Positions 7,309 through 15,390 of a stretch of 64,000 nt of DNA are shown here, piece by piece. The notes beneath the pieces are model-generated. The model was not told the DNA's origin. It saw only the letters and a program-made list of their open reading frames with translations, and searched no databases. Both the position numbers and the translations under genes were made by a program. This stretch comes from UBA12087 sp964370815 (GTDB lineage: Bacteria > Chloroflexota > Anaerolineae > Anaerolineales > Villigracilaceae): the NCBI GenBank assembly GCA_964370815.1, contig CAYJKQ010000001.1:588497-652496 (forward strand), given 5' to 3'. Each line of letters opens with the position of its first letter. Positions within the stretch are counted from its first letter, which is position 1.

Positions 7309-8775
7309 TTATTCTTCAGCCTCGAGCTCGGGCTCGGGTTCAATTTTGAGGTCAGCCTTCGGTTTGGCTGCCTTTTTCACTTTGACTGGTTTCTTTGGGA
7401 TAACTACCACATCAACTTCTTCTGCAATTTCAGTCTCAGTTTCAGATTCGTCTTTTGCTTTTGGTTTGGCTTTGGATTTAGCCTTTGTTGAGGTTTTAAC
7501 CTTTGTCTTGGTCTTTTCTTCAGGTTCGAGCATGGTTTCTATTTCGAGTTCCGGAATGTCATCCAGGCTCATATCCAGTTCAAAGGCTGCCAAATCCTGG
7601 TCTTTAAAAGCTCCAGAATCCACCTTGCGCAGGCTTAAGCCGATTCGGCGCTGATCCGAATCGATGCGGATTATCCGCAGGGTTAAGATTTCGCCTTCTT
7701 TCAACCGCTCTTTTGGATGTTCAATGCGGGTTTCGCTGATCTCGGAAATATGGATCAAGCCTTCCACATCACTTTCCAGGCGGGCAAAGGCACCAAACTT
7801 GGTAAGGCGTGTGATCTCACCTTCCACCAGCTGTCCAACTTCAAATTGCTCAATCCGTTTTGACCAGGGATCCTCAGTTAAGGCTCGAATTGAAAGACCG
7901 ATGCGCTTCTTTTCCCGATCTATGCTAATGATCTTGACGGTAACTTCCTGCCCTATTTCGAGAACTTCGCTGGAGTGTTGAACCCGTTCCCAGGATAATT
8001 CAGATAAATGCACCAACCCGTCTGCACCATTTATGTTAACAAAAGCTCCAAAATCTGCCAGGCTTGTAACGCGGCCTGTGCGAATTTCGCCTTCCTGCAA
8101 TTCGTCTATTATCCGTTCTTTCAAGGATTGGCGGGTTTCCGTATTGGCTGCACGCTCCGAGAGGATCAGCCGGCGACGTGATCGGTCAACTTCAATTACA
8201 CGAACTGTAATGGGTTCGCCCAGCATTTTTGACCAGCGCTGCTCGGGGGTATCTCCGGTTGCTGTCATACGGCGGGTCATACTAATCTGGGATGAAGGCA
8301 CAAAACCTCTTAAACCATGAACAGGTACGATCAATCCACCTTTATTGAATCCATCGACCTCACCTTCGAAAACATCGTCCGTGTCCAACATTTTTTCGAC
8401 GATTTCCCATCCCATTTGTTCCTGGGCACGAGTAAAGGAAAGTACAACATTTCCGTTTGAATCTTCAGGAGAAACAACATAAACCGAAATTTCATCACCT
8501 ATTGCGAAGGCTTCCCGATCAGCAGTTGTGATTTGTTCCAATTCCCGACCACTGATAACGCCTTCCGATTTTGCACCAACACTTACTAGGATCTGGTTTG
8601 AACCGAGACTGGCAATTACACCAGTTCGAATTTCTCCAGCCTGGGGAAAATCCAAAGCCAGACCTTCTTGCAGAAGCAAGGTTTCCATGTTGATCGTACC
8701 GCTGTTGCTGTTGTCGACCTGAGGGTTGCTCTCGGGCAAATCCCCCTGCCCAATTTGAGCATTATTTTCTTCCAT
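7309..8775 (-). CDS. rpsA: 30S ribosomal protein S1 homolog with four S1 domains
   Basis: S1 binds mRNA on the 30S subunit and helps initiation. Four OB-fold S1 repeats follow in order at roughly residues 45-115, 133-205, 222-290 and 307-375; the last two carry the clearest signature (FGAFVNINGADGLVHLSELS, FGAFARLESDVEGLIHISE). Four domains is shorter than the six of E. coli S1 but common in Gram-positive-type homologs. A Lys/Ala/Glu-rich low-complexity tail of about 80 residues follows. GGAG precedes the ATG, and a good promoter (TTGCCA-N17-TATAAT) lies at 8813-8841. The divergent gene upstream is the chelatase ATPase. Confidence 0.93.
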   Translation of the reverse strand: MEENNAQIGQGDLPESNPQVDNSNSGTINMETLLLQEGLALDFPQAGEIRTGVIASLGSNQILVSVGAKSEGVISGRELEQITTADREAFAIGDEISVYVVSPEDSNGNVVLSFTRAQEQMGWEIVEKMLDTDDVFEGEVDGFNKGGLIVPVHGLRGFVPSSQISMTRRMTATGDTPEQRWSKMLGEPITVRVIEVDRSRRRLILSERAANTETRQSLKERIIDELQEGEIRTGRVTSLADFGAFVNINGADGLVHLSELSWERVQHSSEVLEIGQEVTVKIISIDREKKRIGLSIRALTEDPWSKRIEQFEVGQLVEGEITRLTKFGAFARLESDVEGLIHISEISETRIEHPKERLKEGEILTLRIIRIDSDQRRIGLSLRKVDSGAFKDQDLAAFELDMSLDDIPELEIETMLEPEEKTKTKVKTSTKAKSKAKPKAKDESETETEIAEEVDVVVIPKKPVKVKKAAKPKADLKIEPEPELEAEE

Positions 8776-8812
8776 ATTATGATTGACTCCAACTTTAAAA
8801 ATTTATCCTAGA

Positions 8813-8841
8813 ATTATAAAGGTTAATCCATTACTTGGCAA
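8813..8841 (-). promoter_or_regulatory. sigma-70-type promoter of rpsA
   Basis: On the minus strand TTGCCA (8836-8841) and TATAAT (8813-8818) are separated by 17 bases. Transcription would start near 8806, giving a leader of about 30 bases with GGAG before the rpsA ATG. Confidence 0.75.
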
Positions 8842-8948
8842 CCCTTACATTAATATTAAAATTAGATTAATTTCTAATTGCCAGCCCCCAATCACTTAAA
8901 TTTCACTTAAAATACCTCCGAAATTCCCCATCTTTGCTCAAAGCGCGT

Positions 8949-8954
8949 TATAAT
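8949..8954 (+). promoter_or_regulatory. -10 box of the chelatase operon
   Basis: TATAAT lies 15 bases before the ATG at 8970. Transcription would start near 8961, leaving a leader of about nine bases that consists mostly of the GGAG ribosome binding site. No clear -35 element is seen. The arrangement is divergent from the rpsA promoter. Confidence 0.45.
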
Positions 8955-8969
8955 GCCCCCGGAGAATCC

Positions 8970-10067
8970 ATGCCAACAATTTACCCATTCACAGCAATCG
9001 TAGGACAGGAACGTATGCGGCGGGCATTGATCTTGAATGCTGTTGATCCACGCATCGGGGGTGTATTGATCCGCGGTGAACGCGGTACTGCCAAATCAAC
9101 TGCAGCTCGAGCTCTTGCAGCACTGCTTCCCAGTGTTCGAGTCGTTAAAGACTGCCGTTTCGGATGCGATCCCGACCAGCCCATTACCTGGTGCACTGAA
9201 TGCCGCGAGCGCTCCTCAAGCGACCCGACACTACCAACTGCGTCCCGCCTGACATCGTTTGTGAACCTGCCGGTATCTGCCACCGAAGACCGGGTTGTTG
9301 GTACTTTGGATATTGAACAAGCCATACAAAAGGGTGAAAGACACTTTGAGCCCGGAGTCCTGGCAGCAGCCAATCGTGGCTTATTATATATCGATGAGGT
9401 CAATCTTCTCGATGACCATGTCGTCGATCTCCTGCTTGATTCTGCTGCCATGGGAATGAATATCGTTGAAAGGGAGGGCATCTCCTTTACACATCCTTCC
9501 CGCTTCATTCTGGTAGGGACGATGAACCCGGAAGAAGGCGATCTGCGTCCCCAACTTCTGGATCGGTTTGCACTCTCGGTTGAGATCACCGGGATTCGTA
9601 ATGCCCGTGACCGTGTCCTCATCATGGAACGCAACTTGAGCTATGAAGCAGATCCGGAAGAGTTCCGAAAGAGTTGGCTGAAATCTGAAGATGAATTAAC
9701 ACAAAAGATCAGTATTGCACGAGAGCTGGTCAGTAAAGTCACCTATACACAGCGCGACCTGCTGTCCATTGCGGCTTTGACTTCATCCCTGAATGTTGAT
9801 GGACACCGCGCCGATCTGGTGATCCTTAAAACATCCCGGGCTCATGCTGCTTTTGAAGGCCGGACTTCCATTACAGACCGGGACATAGCCCTGGCTGCTG
9901 AATTGGCTCTGCCACATCGCATCAAGCGCGGTCCCTTTCATCAATCTGAAATTACTCCCGATCAGCTTCAGGAACGAATCGAACAGTTACAAGGTTCAAC
10001 CGACCAGAGTGAAATCTCAGAAGACGAGGCACCAGATACTGATCCTGAAAACCAAAAAAAAAAGTAA
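8970..10067 (+). CDS. chelatase AAA+ ATPase: ChlI-like product and N-terminal part of ChlD
   Basis: This 365-residue AAA+ protein belongs to the magnesium/cobalt chelatase small-subunit (ChlI/BchI) family, which drives metal insertion into tetrapyrroles together with a VWA subunit and a large ChlH/CobN subunit. Visible are Walker A GERGTAKST (36-44), Walker B LLYIDE (138-143), sensor region GTMNPEEG, arginine-finger region RPQLLDRF and a CDPDQP...WCTEC cysteine set. The start is ATG 8970 with GGAG five bases upstream. The C-terminus becomes acidic and ends in Lys codons of an A10 run, with TAA directly after the slippery heptamer A AAA AAG. The -1 frame continues into the VWA part, so this is either the short product of programmed frameshifting or half of a frameshifted chlD. 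Confidence 0.9.
   Translation: MPTIYPFTAIVGQERMRRALILNAVDPRIGGVLIRGERGTAKSTAARALAALLPSVRVVKDCRFGCDPDQPITWCTECRERSSSDPTLPTASRLTSFVNLPVSATEDRVVGTLDIEQAIQKGERHFEPGVLAAANRGLLYIDEVNLLDDHVVDLLLDSAAMGMNIVEREGISFTHPSRFILVGTMNPEEGDLRPQLLDRFALSVEITGIRNARDRVLIMERNLSYEADPEEFRKSWLKSEDELTQKISIARELVSKVTYTQRDLLSIAALTSSLNVDGHRADLVILKTSRAHAAFEGRTSITDRDIALAAELALPHRIKRGPFHQSEITPDQLQERIEQLQGSTDQSEISEDEAPDTDPENQKKK
10058..10064 (+). promoter_or_regulatory. putative programmed -1 ribosomal frameshift site
   Basis: In the zero frame the codons are AAA AAA AAG TAA; the heptamer A AAA AAG is the same slippery sequence used in E. coli dnaX, and the zero-frame stop follows at once. A -1 shift gives GTA ATC TCT and an open frame to 11029. 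The A run is 10 bases (10054-10063), so transcriptional slippage is an alternative. I find no good upstream stimulatory Shine-Dalgarno (GAGG at 10026 is far) and no strong downstream stem. Confidence 0.7.
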
Positions 10068-11029
10068 TCTCTGAAACTGCTGAACAGGAAACCACAGATA
10101 AAGCCATTCCTGAACCCGGAGGACAAGCTGTTTTTGATAAGCATGATGCGCACTGGTGGGATGGTGGTCAGAAAGTGAAAATAGGTGAAACATTTGAGCC
10201 AAGAAAACTTAACACTCCCCTCGATAAACTGACCCGAAGGCATTCTGGAAGACGTTCACAGACCCACACCAAGCGCAAGCGTGGACGTTATATTCAATCC
10301 CAGCCTGCCAATGGGAAAACAGACGATCTTGCCTTTGATGCCACCTTGAGAGCAGCAGCACCGTTTCAAAACCGACGTTTTGAACAGCGCAAACGCATTG
10401 CTTTTGCTATCCAACCGATGGATTTCCAGAGAAAAGTCCGTGTAAAGAAAGTATCCAATCTCATTCTCTTTCTGGTGGATGCCTCCTGGTCCATGGCAGT
10501 CGCCGAGCGCATGGCAGCCACAAAAGGCGCAATCCTGTCGCTGCTGACGGATGCGTACCAGCGCCGCGACAGGGTTGGCTTGATCGTTTTTCAGAAAGAT
10601 CGAGCAACTTTGATCCTGCCTCCCACAGCTTCTGTCCGGATGGCACAACGTGCCCTGGTGGATATCCCGGTTGGTGGAAAGACCCCCCTTTCCGCAGGTT
10701 TACTTATGGCTTATGATGTCTTACGCCATGAAGGAACTCTTCATCCGGATGTTGAACCTCTTTTGATGGTGCTGACAGATGGCGCAGGTAACGTATCCAT
10801 CGGACCACAGCCTCCACAGGAAGAAGCCTATCAGATATCTGAACAGATCGCAAACCATAATTATCGCAGTGTGGTTATCAATATGGAACATGCCTCATTT
10901 GACCAGGGATTGGCGCAATCTTTAGCAGATCACCTCATGGCTCCATGTTATTCATTGACAGAATTAAAAGCCGAAAATCTTTATCACACCGTCAAACAGG
11001 AAATGAACGAAACCAGGAAACAATCCTAA
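10064..11029 (+). CDS. VWA-domain part of chelatase medium subunit (ChlD), read in the -1 frame
   Basis: This frame encodes the linker and von Willebrand factor A domain of a ChlD/BchD-like subunit. From 10064 the frame is open through an acidic, Pro-containing linker, then a basic RRHSGRR/KRKRGRY segment typical of ChlD. The VWA domain follows, with MIDAS motif DASWS and the later LTDGAGN loop. A GTG at 10175 could serve as a separate start, but only a weak GGTGG precedes it and the coding character begins before it. Joined to the ATPase part by a -1 shift, the product would be 686 residues, the usual size of ChlD. No large chelatase subunit gene lies in the window. nadD starts four bases after the stop. 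Confidence 0.82.
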   Translation, partial: VISETAEQETTDKAIPEPGGQAVFDKHDAHWWDGGQKVKIGETFEPRKLNTPLDKLTRRHSGRRSQTHTKRKRGRYIQSQPANGKTDDLAFDATLRAAAPFQNRRFEQRKRIAFAIQPMDFQRKVRVKKVSNLILFLVDASWSMAVAERMAATKGAILSLLTDAYQRRDRVGLIVFQKDRATLILPPTASVRMAQRALVDIPVGGKTPLSAGLLMAYDVLRHEGTLHPDVEPLLMVLTDGAGNVSIGPQPPQEEAYQISEQIANHNYRSVVINMEHASFDQGLAQSLADHLMAPCYSLTELKAENLYHTVKQEMNETRKQS

Positions 11030-11033
11030 ACCT

Positions 11034-11636
11034 ATGAGTTATCGTATTGGTATTTTTGGAGGTACATTCGACCCGCCTCATATCGGACACCTGATCCTGG
11101 CTGGCGAGGCAGAAGGATTTCTGCAGCTCGATCGCCTGCTCTGGCTTCTGACCCCTGATCCGCCACATAAGCTGGGTCAGTCACTGGCTGGTTTGGAACA
11201 TCGCCAGGCTATGCTTGAATTGTGCTTGGCGAATAACCCAAACTTCGAACTGTCTCGTTTGGATATTGACCGCCCGGGACCTCATTATGCAGTGGATACA
11301 ATGGAGATTCTGGCTTCTCAACACCCAACAGCAGAGCTGGTGTATGTTATGGGTGGAGATTCATTAAGAGACCTGCCGACCTGGCACAAACCTAAGGAAT
11401 TTGTTCTGTCCTGTCATTCATTGGGAGTCATGCGCAGACCGGGGGACTTGATCGATCTGAAAGAGCTTGAAAAAGAAATTCCAGGCATAAGATCAAAAGT
11501 TTGTTTTATGGATTCCCCTTTATTAGGTATTTCTTCACGCGAGATCCGGCAACGGATAATCGAAAACAAGCCCTTCCAATATTATGTGACAAATTCTGTA
11601 TTTAATTATATTGAAGAGCATCAACTCTATCATTGA
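11034..11636 (+). CDS. nadD: nicotinate-nucleotide adenylyltransferase
   Basis: NadD transfers AMP from ATP to nicotinate mononucleotide in NAD synthesis. The nucleotidyltransferase signature GGTFDPPHIGH is at residues 9-19, MGGDSL marks the middle strand and ISSREIRQRI the C-terminal ATP-binding motif. The 200-residue length is normal. It begins four bases after the chelatase VWA frame and probably shares its transcript. A short GGAGATCTCTCC palindrome follows, but no T-tract. Confidence 0.95.
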   Translation: MSYRIGIFGGTFDPPHIGHLILAGEAEGFLQLDRLLWLLTPDPPHKLGQSLAGLEHRQAMLELCLANNPNFELSRLDIDRPGPHYAVDTMEILASQHPTAELVYVMGGDSLRDLPTWHKPKEFVLSCHSLGVMRRPGDLIDLKELEKEIPGIRSKVCFMDSPLLGISSREIRQRIIENKPFQYYVTNSVFNYIEEHQLYH

Positions 11637-11773
11637 ATGGGACACAAAATTAAGGAGATCTCTCCAAGAGTTCAAAAATGATTTTTTCTGTTAAATGGAA
11701 TAATAGAAATTGTCCGCCCTAGTACAAACAGGGGAATCAAATTATTTGCTTAATCTTGTCATAATTATGATTT

Positions 11774-12097
11774 TCAGCCCAATGCGTCTCCAGTGTATGG
11801 AGAAGAAGCATTTTGGACAAATTTTAAAGCATCATGCGCCAAGTTCGAACCGCGGCTGGCAATTAACCCTGTAAAGACGATCCCGATATAATGGTTGATC
11901 ACTGGATCTTTCACATAAAGGGGTAAATTCGCCATCTTAAACAAATCAACTTCCAAGAGAAAGCAAATGCCAATACCAGCGATTAATGCAATAAATGCAT
12001 CTTTGTTCCAACCTTTTTCTTTATCATATATTGGCTTGATAGTCTGGATGATTGATTCCACCAAAAATGCAACCAGCAATAATTGATTAAACTCCAT
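11774..12097 (-). CDS. small holin-like membrane protein, unknown function
   Basis: This 107-residue protein has three hydrophobic segments (about 4-18, 34-50 and 67-86) and a conserved-looking TGLIASRGSNLAHD stretch that I associate with small holin-like hypothetical proteins; this recall is not certain. A textbook AAAGGAG lies nine bases before the ATG. It stands alone, convergent with nadD and divergent from the DUF4870 gene. No phage genes surround it, so a role in lysis is not implied. Confidence 0.75.
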   Translation of the reverse strand: MEFNQLLLVAFLVESIIQTIKPIYDKEKGWNKDAFIALIAGIGICFLLEVDLFKMANLPLYVKDPVINHYIGIVFTGLIASRGSNLAHDALKFVQNASSPYTGDALG

Positions 12098-12217
12098 GAA
12101 ATTTCTCCTTTATCGCAATATAATACTTATTGTACGGATATTTTGAATGAAACGCTACCATATTAAGAACCCAATATATTTACATTTCCATGCATCAAAT
12201 TGATGTATTCGAATTGG

Positions 12218-12246
12218 TTGCATTCTGTCCAAATTCGATGTAAAAT
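12218..12246 (+). promoter_or_regulatory. promoter of the DUF4870-like gene
   Basis: TTGCAT (12218-12223) and TAAAAT (12241-12246) are 17 bases apart, a good sigma-70 arrangement. An imperfect inverted repeat (TCGAATTGG at 12209-12217 and CCAAATTCGA at 12229-12238) brackets the -35 element and could be an operator. Confidence 0.6.
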
Positions 12247-12288
12247 AGCCTAACAGATTTCATTAATTATTCCAAGGAGGAAGTACTA

Positions 12289-12603
12289 ATGACACAACAC
12301 CGTTTAGATGCAGATTTGACCAGTGATGATAAACTTTGGGCTTTGTTGAGTTGGCTTTTCTGGCCAGTAGCCATAGCAGTACTCTTGATGGAAGACAAAA
12401 AGAGTCGCCCATTCATGAAATACAACGCAGTTCTCTCGCTAGGCTTTACCGTCATTCTTTACGTTTTAGGAACCATTACATTCGGTTGTCTGCTGGTTTT
12501 AGGTGCTATCTATATGATTTATCTAGCCATTATGGCCTTCCAGGGAAACTGGGTGGAAGTTCCCTGGTTATCAGATTTTGTTAGAAAACAGGGTTGGGTA
12601 TAG
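12289..12603 (+). CDS. DUF4870/Tic20-like small membrane protein
   Basis: The 104-residue protein matches the DUF4870 pattern: an N-terminal ALLSWLFWPVAIAVLL helix, the polar KKSRPFMKYNAV segment, two closely spaced helices, and a short C-terminal tail. The function of this family is unknown. AAGGAGG lies eight bases before the ATG, a very strong ribosome binding site. A clear promoter upstream and a terminator at 12641 make it a monocistronic unit. Confidence 0.88.
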   Translation: MTQHRLDADLTSDDKLWALLSWLFWPVAIAVLLMEDKKSRPFMKYNAVLSLGFTVILYVLGTITFGCLLVLGAIYMIYLAIMAFQGNWVEVPWLSDFVRKQGWV

Positions 12604-12640
12604 TTTATTAATTGGATCGATAATGATCATAACCATAAAG

Positions 12641-12668
12641 AGTCACCTCGATATGAGGTGGCTTTTTT
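12641..12668 (+). terminator. Rho-independent terminator
   Basis: AGTCACCTC and GAGGTGGCT pair (one G-T wobble) around the loop GATAT, followed by six Ts (12663-12668). It ends the DUF4870 transcript. Confidence 0.85.
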
Positions 12669-12734
12669 ATTTTCCAAATGGATCAGTAAGTACATATTGT
12701 TTCTCGAACTTATAATAATTGGATATCATTTTGT

Positions 12735-12832
12735 GGAGACCCTTGTGATAAACTTGGGTAATCTCCTTCAATTTGGAGATGTGAATTTTGCCAATCACCT
12801 GTCTTGGTTTGTATTGGTATATAAATATTCAC
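12735..12832 (+). promoter_or_regulatory. foldable leader upstream of glmS with competing stems
   Basis: GGAGACCC (12735-12742) can pair with GGG-TAA-TCTCC (12756-12766), while ATCTCC (12761-12766) can instead pair with GGAGAT (12775-12780), so the two stems exclude each other. A third stem joins GTGAAT (12781) with ATTCAC (12827-12832) and encloses CCAAT/ATTGG. A TATAAT at 12711-12716 is a possible -10 box. The glmS ribozyme core (AGCGCC) is absent. Whether this is a control element is inference. Confidence 0.35.
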
Positions 12833-12880
12833 AATAATTCCGGAAAGCTATGAAAAATTAAAAAAAATATAAGGATAGAT

Positions 12881-14671
12881 ATGTGCGGAATCTTCGGAAT
12901 CGTTACGGATAAAGAAAAAACTCTTGGACCCCTATTGATTGAGGCAGCTCTGCGCCTTACCTATCGTGGCTACGATTCGGTTGGCGTAGCCACATTGAAA
13001 GACAATGGAGAGATAGATCTACGCAAAGATATGGGCCGGGTGGAAACTGTCTCTGAAAAATACAATTTTTCTGAAATGGTCGGACGGCGCGGAATTACCC
13101 AATTACGGTGGGCTACTTTCGGCGCACCCTCCCAAGTCAACTCGCAGCCACACCTGGATTCGGATGGGACCCTGGTGGGAGCTCATAATGGAAATGTGGT
13201 CAACAATTTCGAACTCCGCCAGCAATTCATTGAGGAGGGGATGACGGTTCGCTCCGAGAATGACGGCGAAACCTGTGTCCATGCCGTAGAGCGTTACCTG
13301 AAGCGCGGTTATGAGTTCATCGATGCCATGTGGCTGGCTTATGGTGACCTGGAGGGCGATTATGCTCTGGTGATCGGGCGTGTGAAAGAAGATTGCCTGT
13401 ATGCCATCAAGAAAGGCTCCGGTCTTGTGATCGGCCTGGGAGATGACTTTACCTGCCTTTCATCCGACTTGCCCTCCATTCTTCCATTAACCCGCAAGAT
13501 CATCCGTCCGCAGGATGGTGAGATCATCACCTTGTGGGCTGACCGGGTTGAGCTACGGTCGGTAAAAGATGGCAAACTCATCCTACGTGAGCCTGAATTG
13601 GTAACAGAGAGTATGGATGCTGTTCAAAAAGGCGGCTATCCTCACTTCATGCTTAAAGAGATCCATGAACAGCCCCAAGTGGCACGTGAATTGCTGCATA
13701 TGCTGGAAGGGTCATCAGATGTGGATAGTGTCCTACAGCAACTGGATAACGCCCGTCAAATATTTCTGGTTGGCTGCGGCACAAGTTACCATGCCTGCCT
13801 GGCAGGATCGGTCTTCTTCTCCCAACTGGCAGGCAAAGCTTCCATCCCTGTCCTGGCACCTCAATTCATTCCTCAATATGCACCGGCTGTAGATCACCGT
13901 GATGTAGGTTTATTTGTCAGCCAGAGTGGAGAAACCAAAGATGTGCTCAATGCTCTGCAGGCGGCAGAGAAAAGCGGAATGCCCAGCCTGGGATTGGCAA
14001 ACGTGATCGGGTCCACCTTGACCAAGATGACCTCTTATTGTCTGCCATTGTGCTGTGGATACGAGATCAGTGTGCCGGCTACCAAGACTTTCACCAACCA
14101 GGTGCTGACCTTCTTATTCCTGGCTACGCGGTTGGGTGGAGGAAGTACGCGCGATTTGGATGTGATCCCGGATTTGGTGGAACAAACCATTCAATTGGTT
14201 GACCCACAGATCGAAAAATTAGCGGCTTCCATCAACACCTGGAATGACATGTATACACTTGGCTATGGAATCACTTACCCGATCGCGCTGGAAGGTGCAT
14301 TAAAACTCAAAGAGATCACCTACGCACATTGCGAAGGCATGCTTTCCACCGAATTTAAACATGGACCCCTTTCTGCTGTCAGCGAAGGGTATCCAATAAT
14401 TTTTATAAGCGGGCCACAGGATGTTCCAATAATTGTGAGCGGTATAAATGAAGTAACCTGCCGAGGAGCGCACACCATAGCAATTGGAGAAGAAGACTCG
14501 CGATTACGTACCAATGCCAACGACCTGATCCTCATACCAAAATCCAACCCGCATATCGCCCCCTTGCTTTCGGTCATCCCCCTGCAATTGCTTTCCTATC
14601 ACATATGCATTTTACGTGGCTTCGACCCGGATTTCCCGCGCAATCTAAGCAAGACCTTGACAGTGGACTAA
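12881..14671 (+). CDS. glmS: glutamine-fructose-6-phosphate aminotransferase (isomerizing)
   Basis: GlmS makes glucosamine 6-phosphate from fructose 6-phosphate and glutamine, the first step to UDP-GlcNAc and the cell wall. Cys2 (MCGIFG) is the N-terminal nucleophile; LRWATFG replaces the usual TRWATHG, and HNG supplies the oxyanion hole. The two SIS domains show GCGTSYHA, SQSGETKD, TKTFTNQ, LKLKEITY, FKHGPL and the C-terminal NLSKTLTVD with the active lysine. At 596 residues it is slightly shorter than the usual 609. AAGGA lies five bases before the ATG. The changed glutaminase loop makes a specialised paralog possible, but the catalytic residues I can identify are kept. Confidence 0.9.
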   Translation: MCGIFGIVTDKEKTLGPLLIEAALRLTYRGYDSVGVATLKDNGEIDLRKDMGRVETVSEKYNFSEMVGRRGITQLRWATFGAPSQVNSQPHLDSDGTLVGAHNGNVVNNFELRQQFIEEGMTVRSENDGETCVHAVERYLKRGYEFIDAMWLAYGDLEGDYALVIGRVKEDCLYAIKKGSGLVIGLGDDFTCLSSDLPSILPLTRKIIRPQDGEIITLWADRVELRSVKDGKLILREPELVTESMDAVQKGGYPHFMLKEIHEQPQVARELLHMLEGSSDVDSVLQQLDNARQIFLVGCGTSYHACLAGSVFFSQLAGKASIPVLAPQFIPQYAPAVDHRDVGLFVSQSGETKDVLNALQAAEKSGMPSLGLANVIGSTLTKMTSYCLPLCCGYEISVPATKTFTNQVLTFLFLATRLGGGSTRDLDVIPDLVEQTIQLVDPQIEKLAASINTWNDMYTLGYGITYPIALEGALKLKEITYAHCEGMLSTEFKHGPLSAVSEGYPIIFISGPQDVPIIVSGINEVTCRGAHTIAIGEEDSRLRTNANDLILIPKSNPHIAPLLSVIPLQLLSYHICILRGFDPDFPRNLSKTLTVD

Positions 14672-15390
14672 GTTCTTCGCATAGAGATTAACAGAAGGTA
14701 ACCAAAGAATGGCAACAACGGAAATTCTTTTTCCCCAATTCGTATAATTGAAAAAAAATAACTGCTGTCAAGACCCAAAAAGGTTCTCCGGCAAGAGAAT
14801 GAAGAATCCATCAACTATCGTTACCTCTCAGGTCTGCCACCTTGAGTGAGCAAATTTTGCAACCGACATTTACGCTAGAAGGCAGAACAGGTGCAAGTGT
14901 AGCCGGGTTCACACCGTCCTCCCTTTCCCCTGCGGGACGGAGACTTCGCCGGTGTCCTTCGGCAGTTCGCTCGGCCTGCTCTTAGCGGAGTAAGATGACA
15001 ATTATCAGGGTTGCTAACCCGTTGGTGCTGGATGTCCTTCGGGAGAAGGAAATTCTGTCTGTAAGTTACCAAATATTCATACTTTCTCCAACTCATTTTT
15101 TCCGGGAAATCCTTTAGTATCTATATGGTTCTCTCGCCAAGTCTTATGACTTTTGAGTTGATTGACTCCAAGCGTTACCTGGGCGGGGATCCACACCTGT
15201 GAAACCAAACATAATGCCCAACTGTTGGATTTAGCTCTGTTGTTTGTTGAAATTGCATCATTGGTTACACTCTAACCAACCTTGTTCAATTATTCAGCGA
15301 GAGAACAATTAAGCAGTAACCAAAAATATTTTTTTCACAATTTTATTGATCAGCTTTTAATTACATTGATGACTACGGAGGTTTCCATTC
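14672..15390 (+). other. 719-base intergenic region with a GC-rich palindromic stretch
   Basis: No convincing gene. Positions about 14880-15060 differ from their surroundings: GC-rich, with repeated TTCG cores (CTTCGCC, CCTTCGGC, AGTTCGCTC, CCTTCGGG) and small hairpins such as GGGTTGCTAACCC, which recalls a dispersed intergenic repeat. A 40-codon ORF (14995-15117) with GGAG four bases upstream is weak. A 7-bp hairpin TTGGTTA/TAACCAA is at 15261-15279. A lone TATAAT is at 14743. The last 100 bases before plsY are AT-rich. Confidence 0.5.

Noticed and set aside
10175..11029. Independent chlD gene starting at GTG 10175
   Set aside because: The frame is open and looks coding upstream to 10064, and only a weak GGTGG precedes the GTG; a frameshift product is the better reading.
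11774..12097. Prophage remnant suggested by the holin-like protein
   Set aside because: No integrase, structural phage genes, attachment repeats or lysozyme nearby.
12664..12880. glmS ribozyme upstream of glmS
   Set aside because: The conserved AGCGCC core and the double pseudoknot layout are missing; only generic stems are visible.
13676..13700. parS-like CACGTGAA sequence
   Set aside because: Only the core of the 16-base palindrome matches, it lies inside glmS, and it is far from parB.
14995..15117. 40-codon ORF with GGAG upstream in the intergenic island
   Set aside because: Spacing is short, the start lies in repeat-like DNA and the peptide shows no recognisable pattern.
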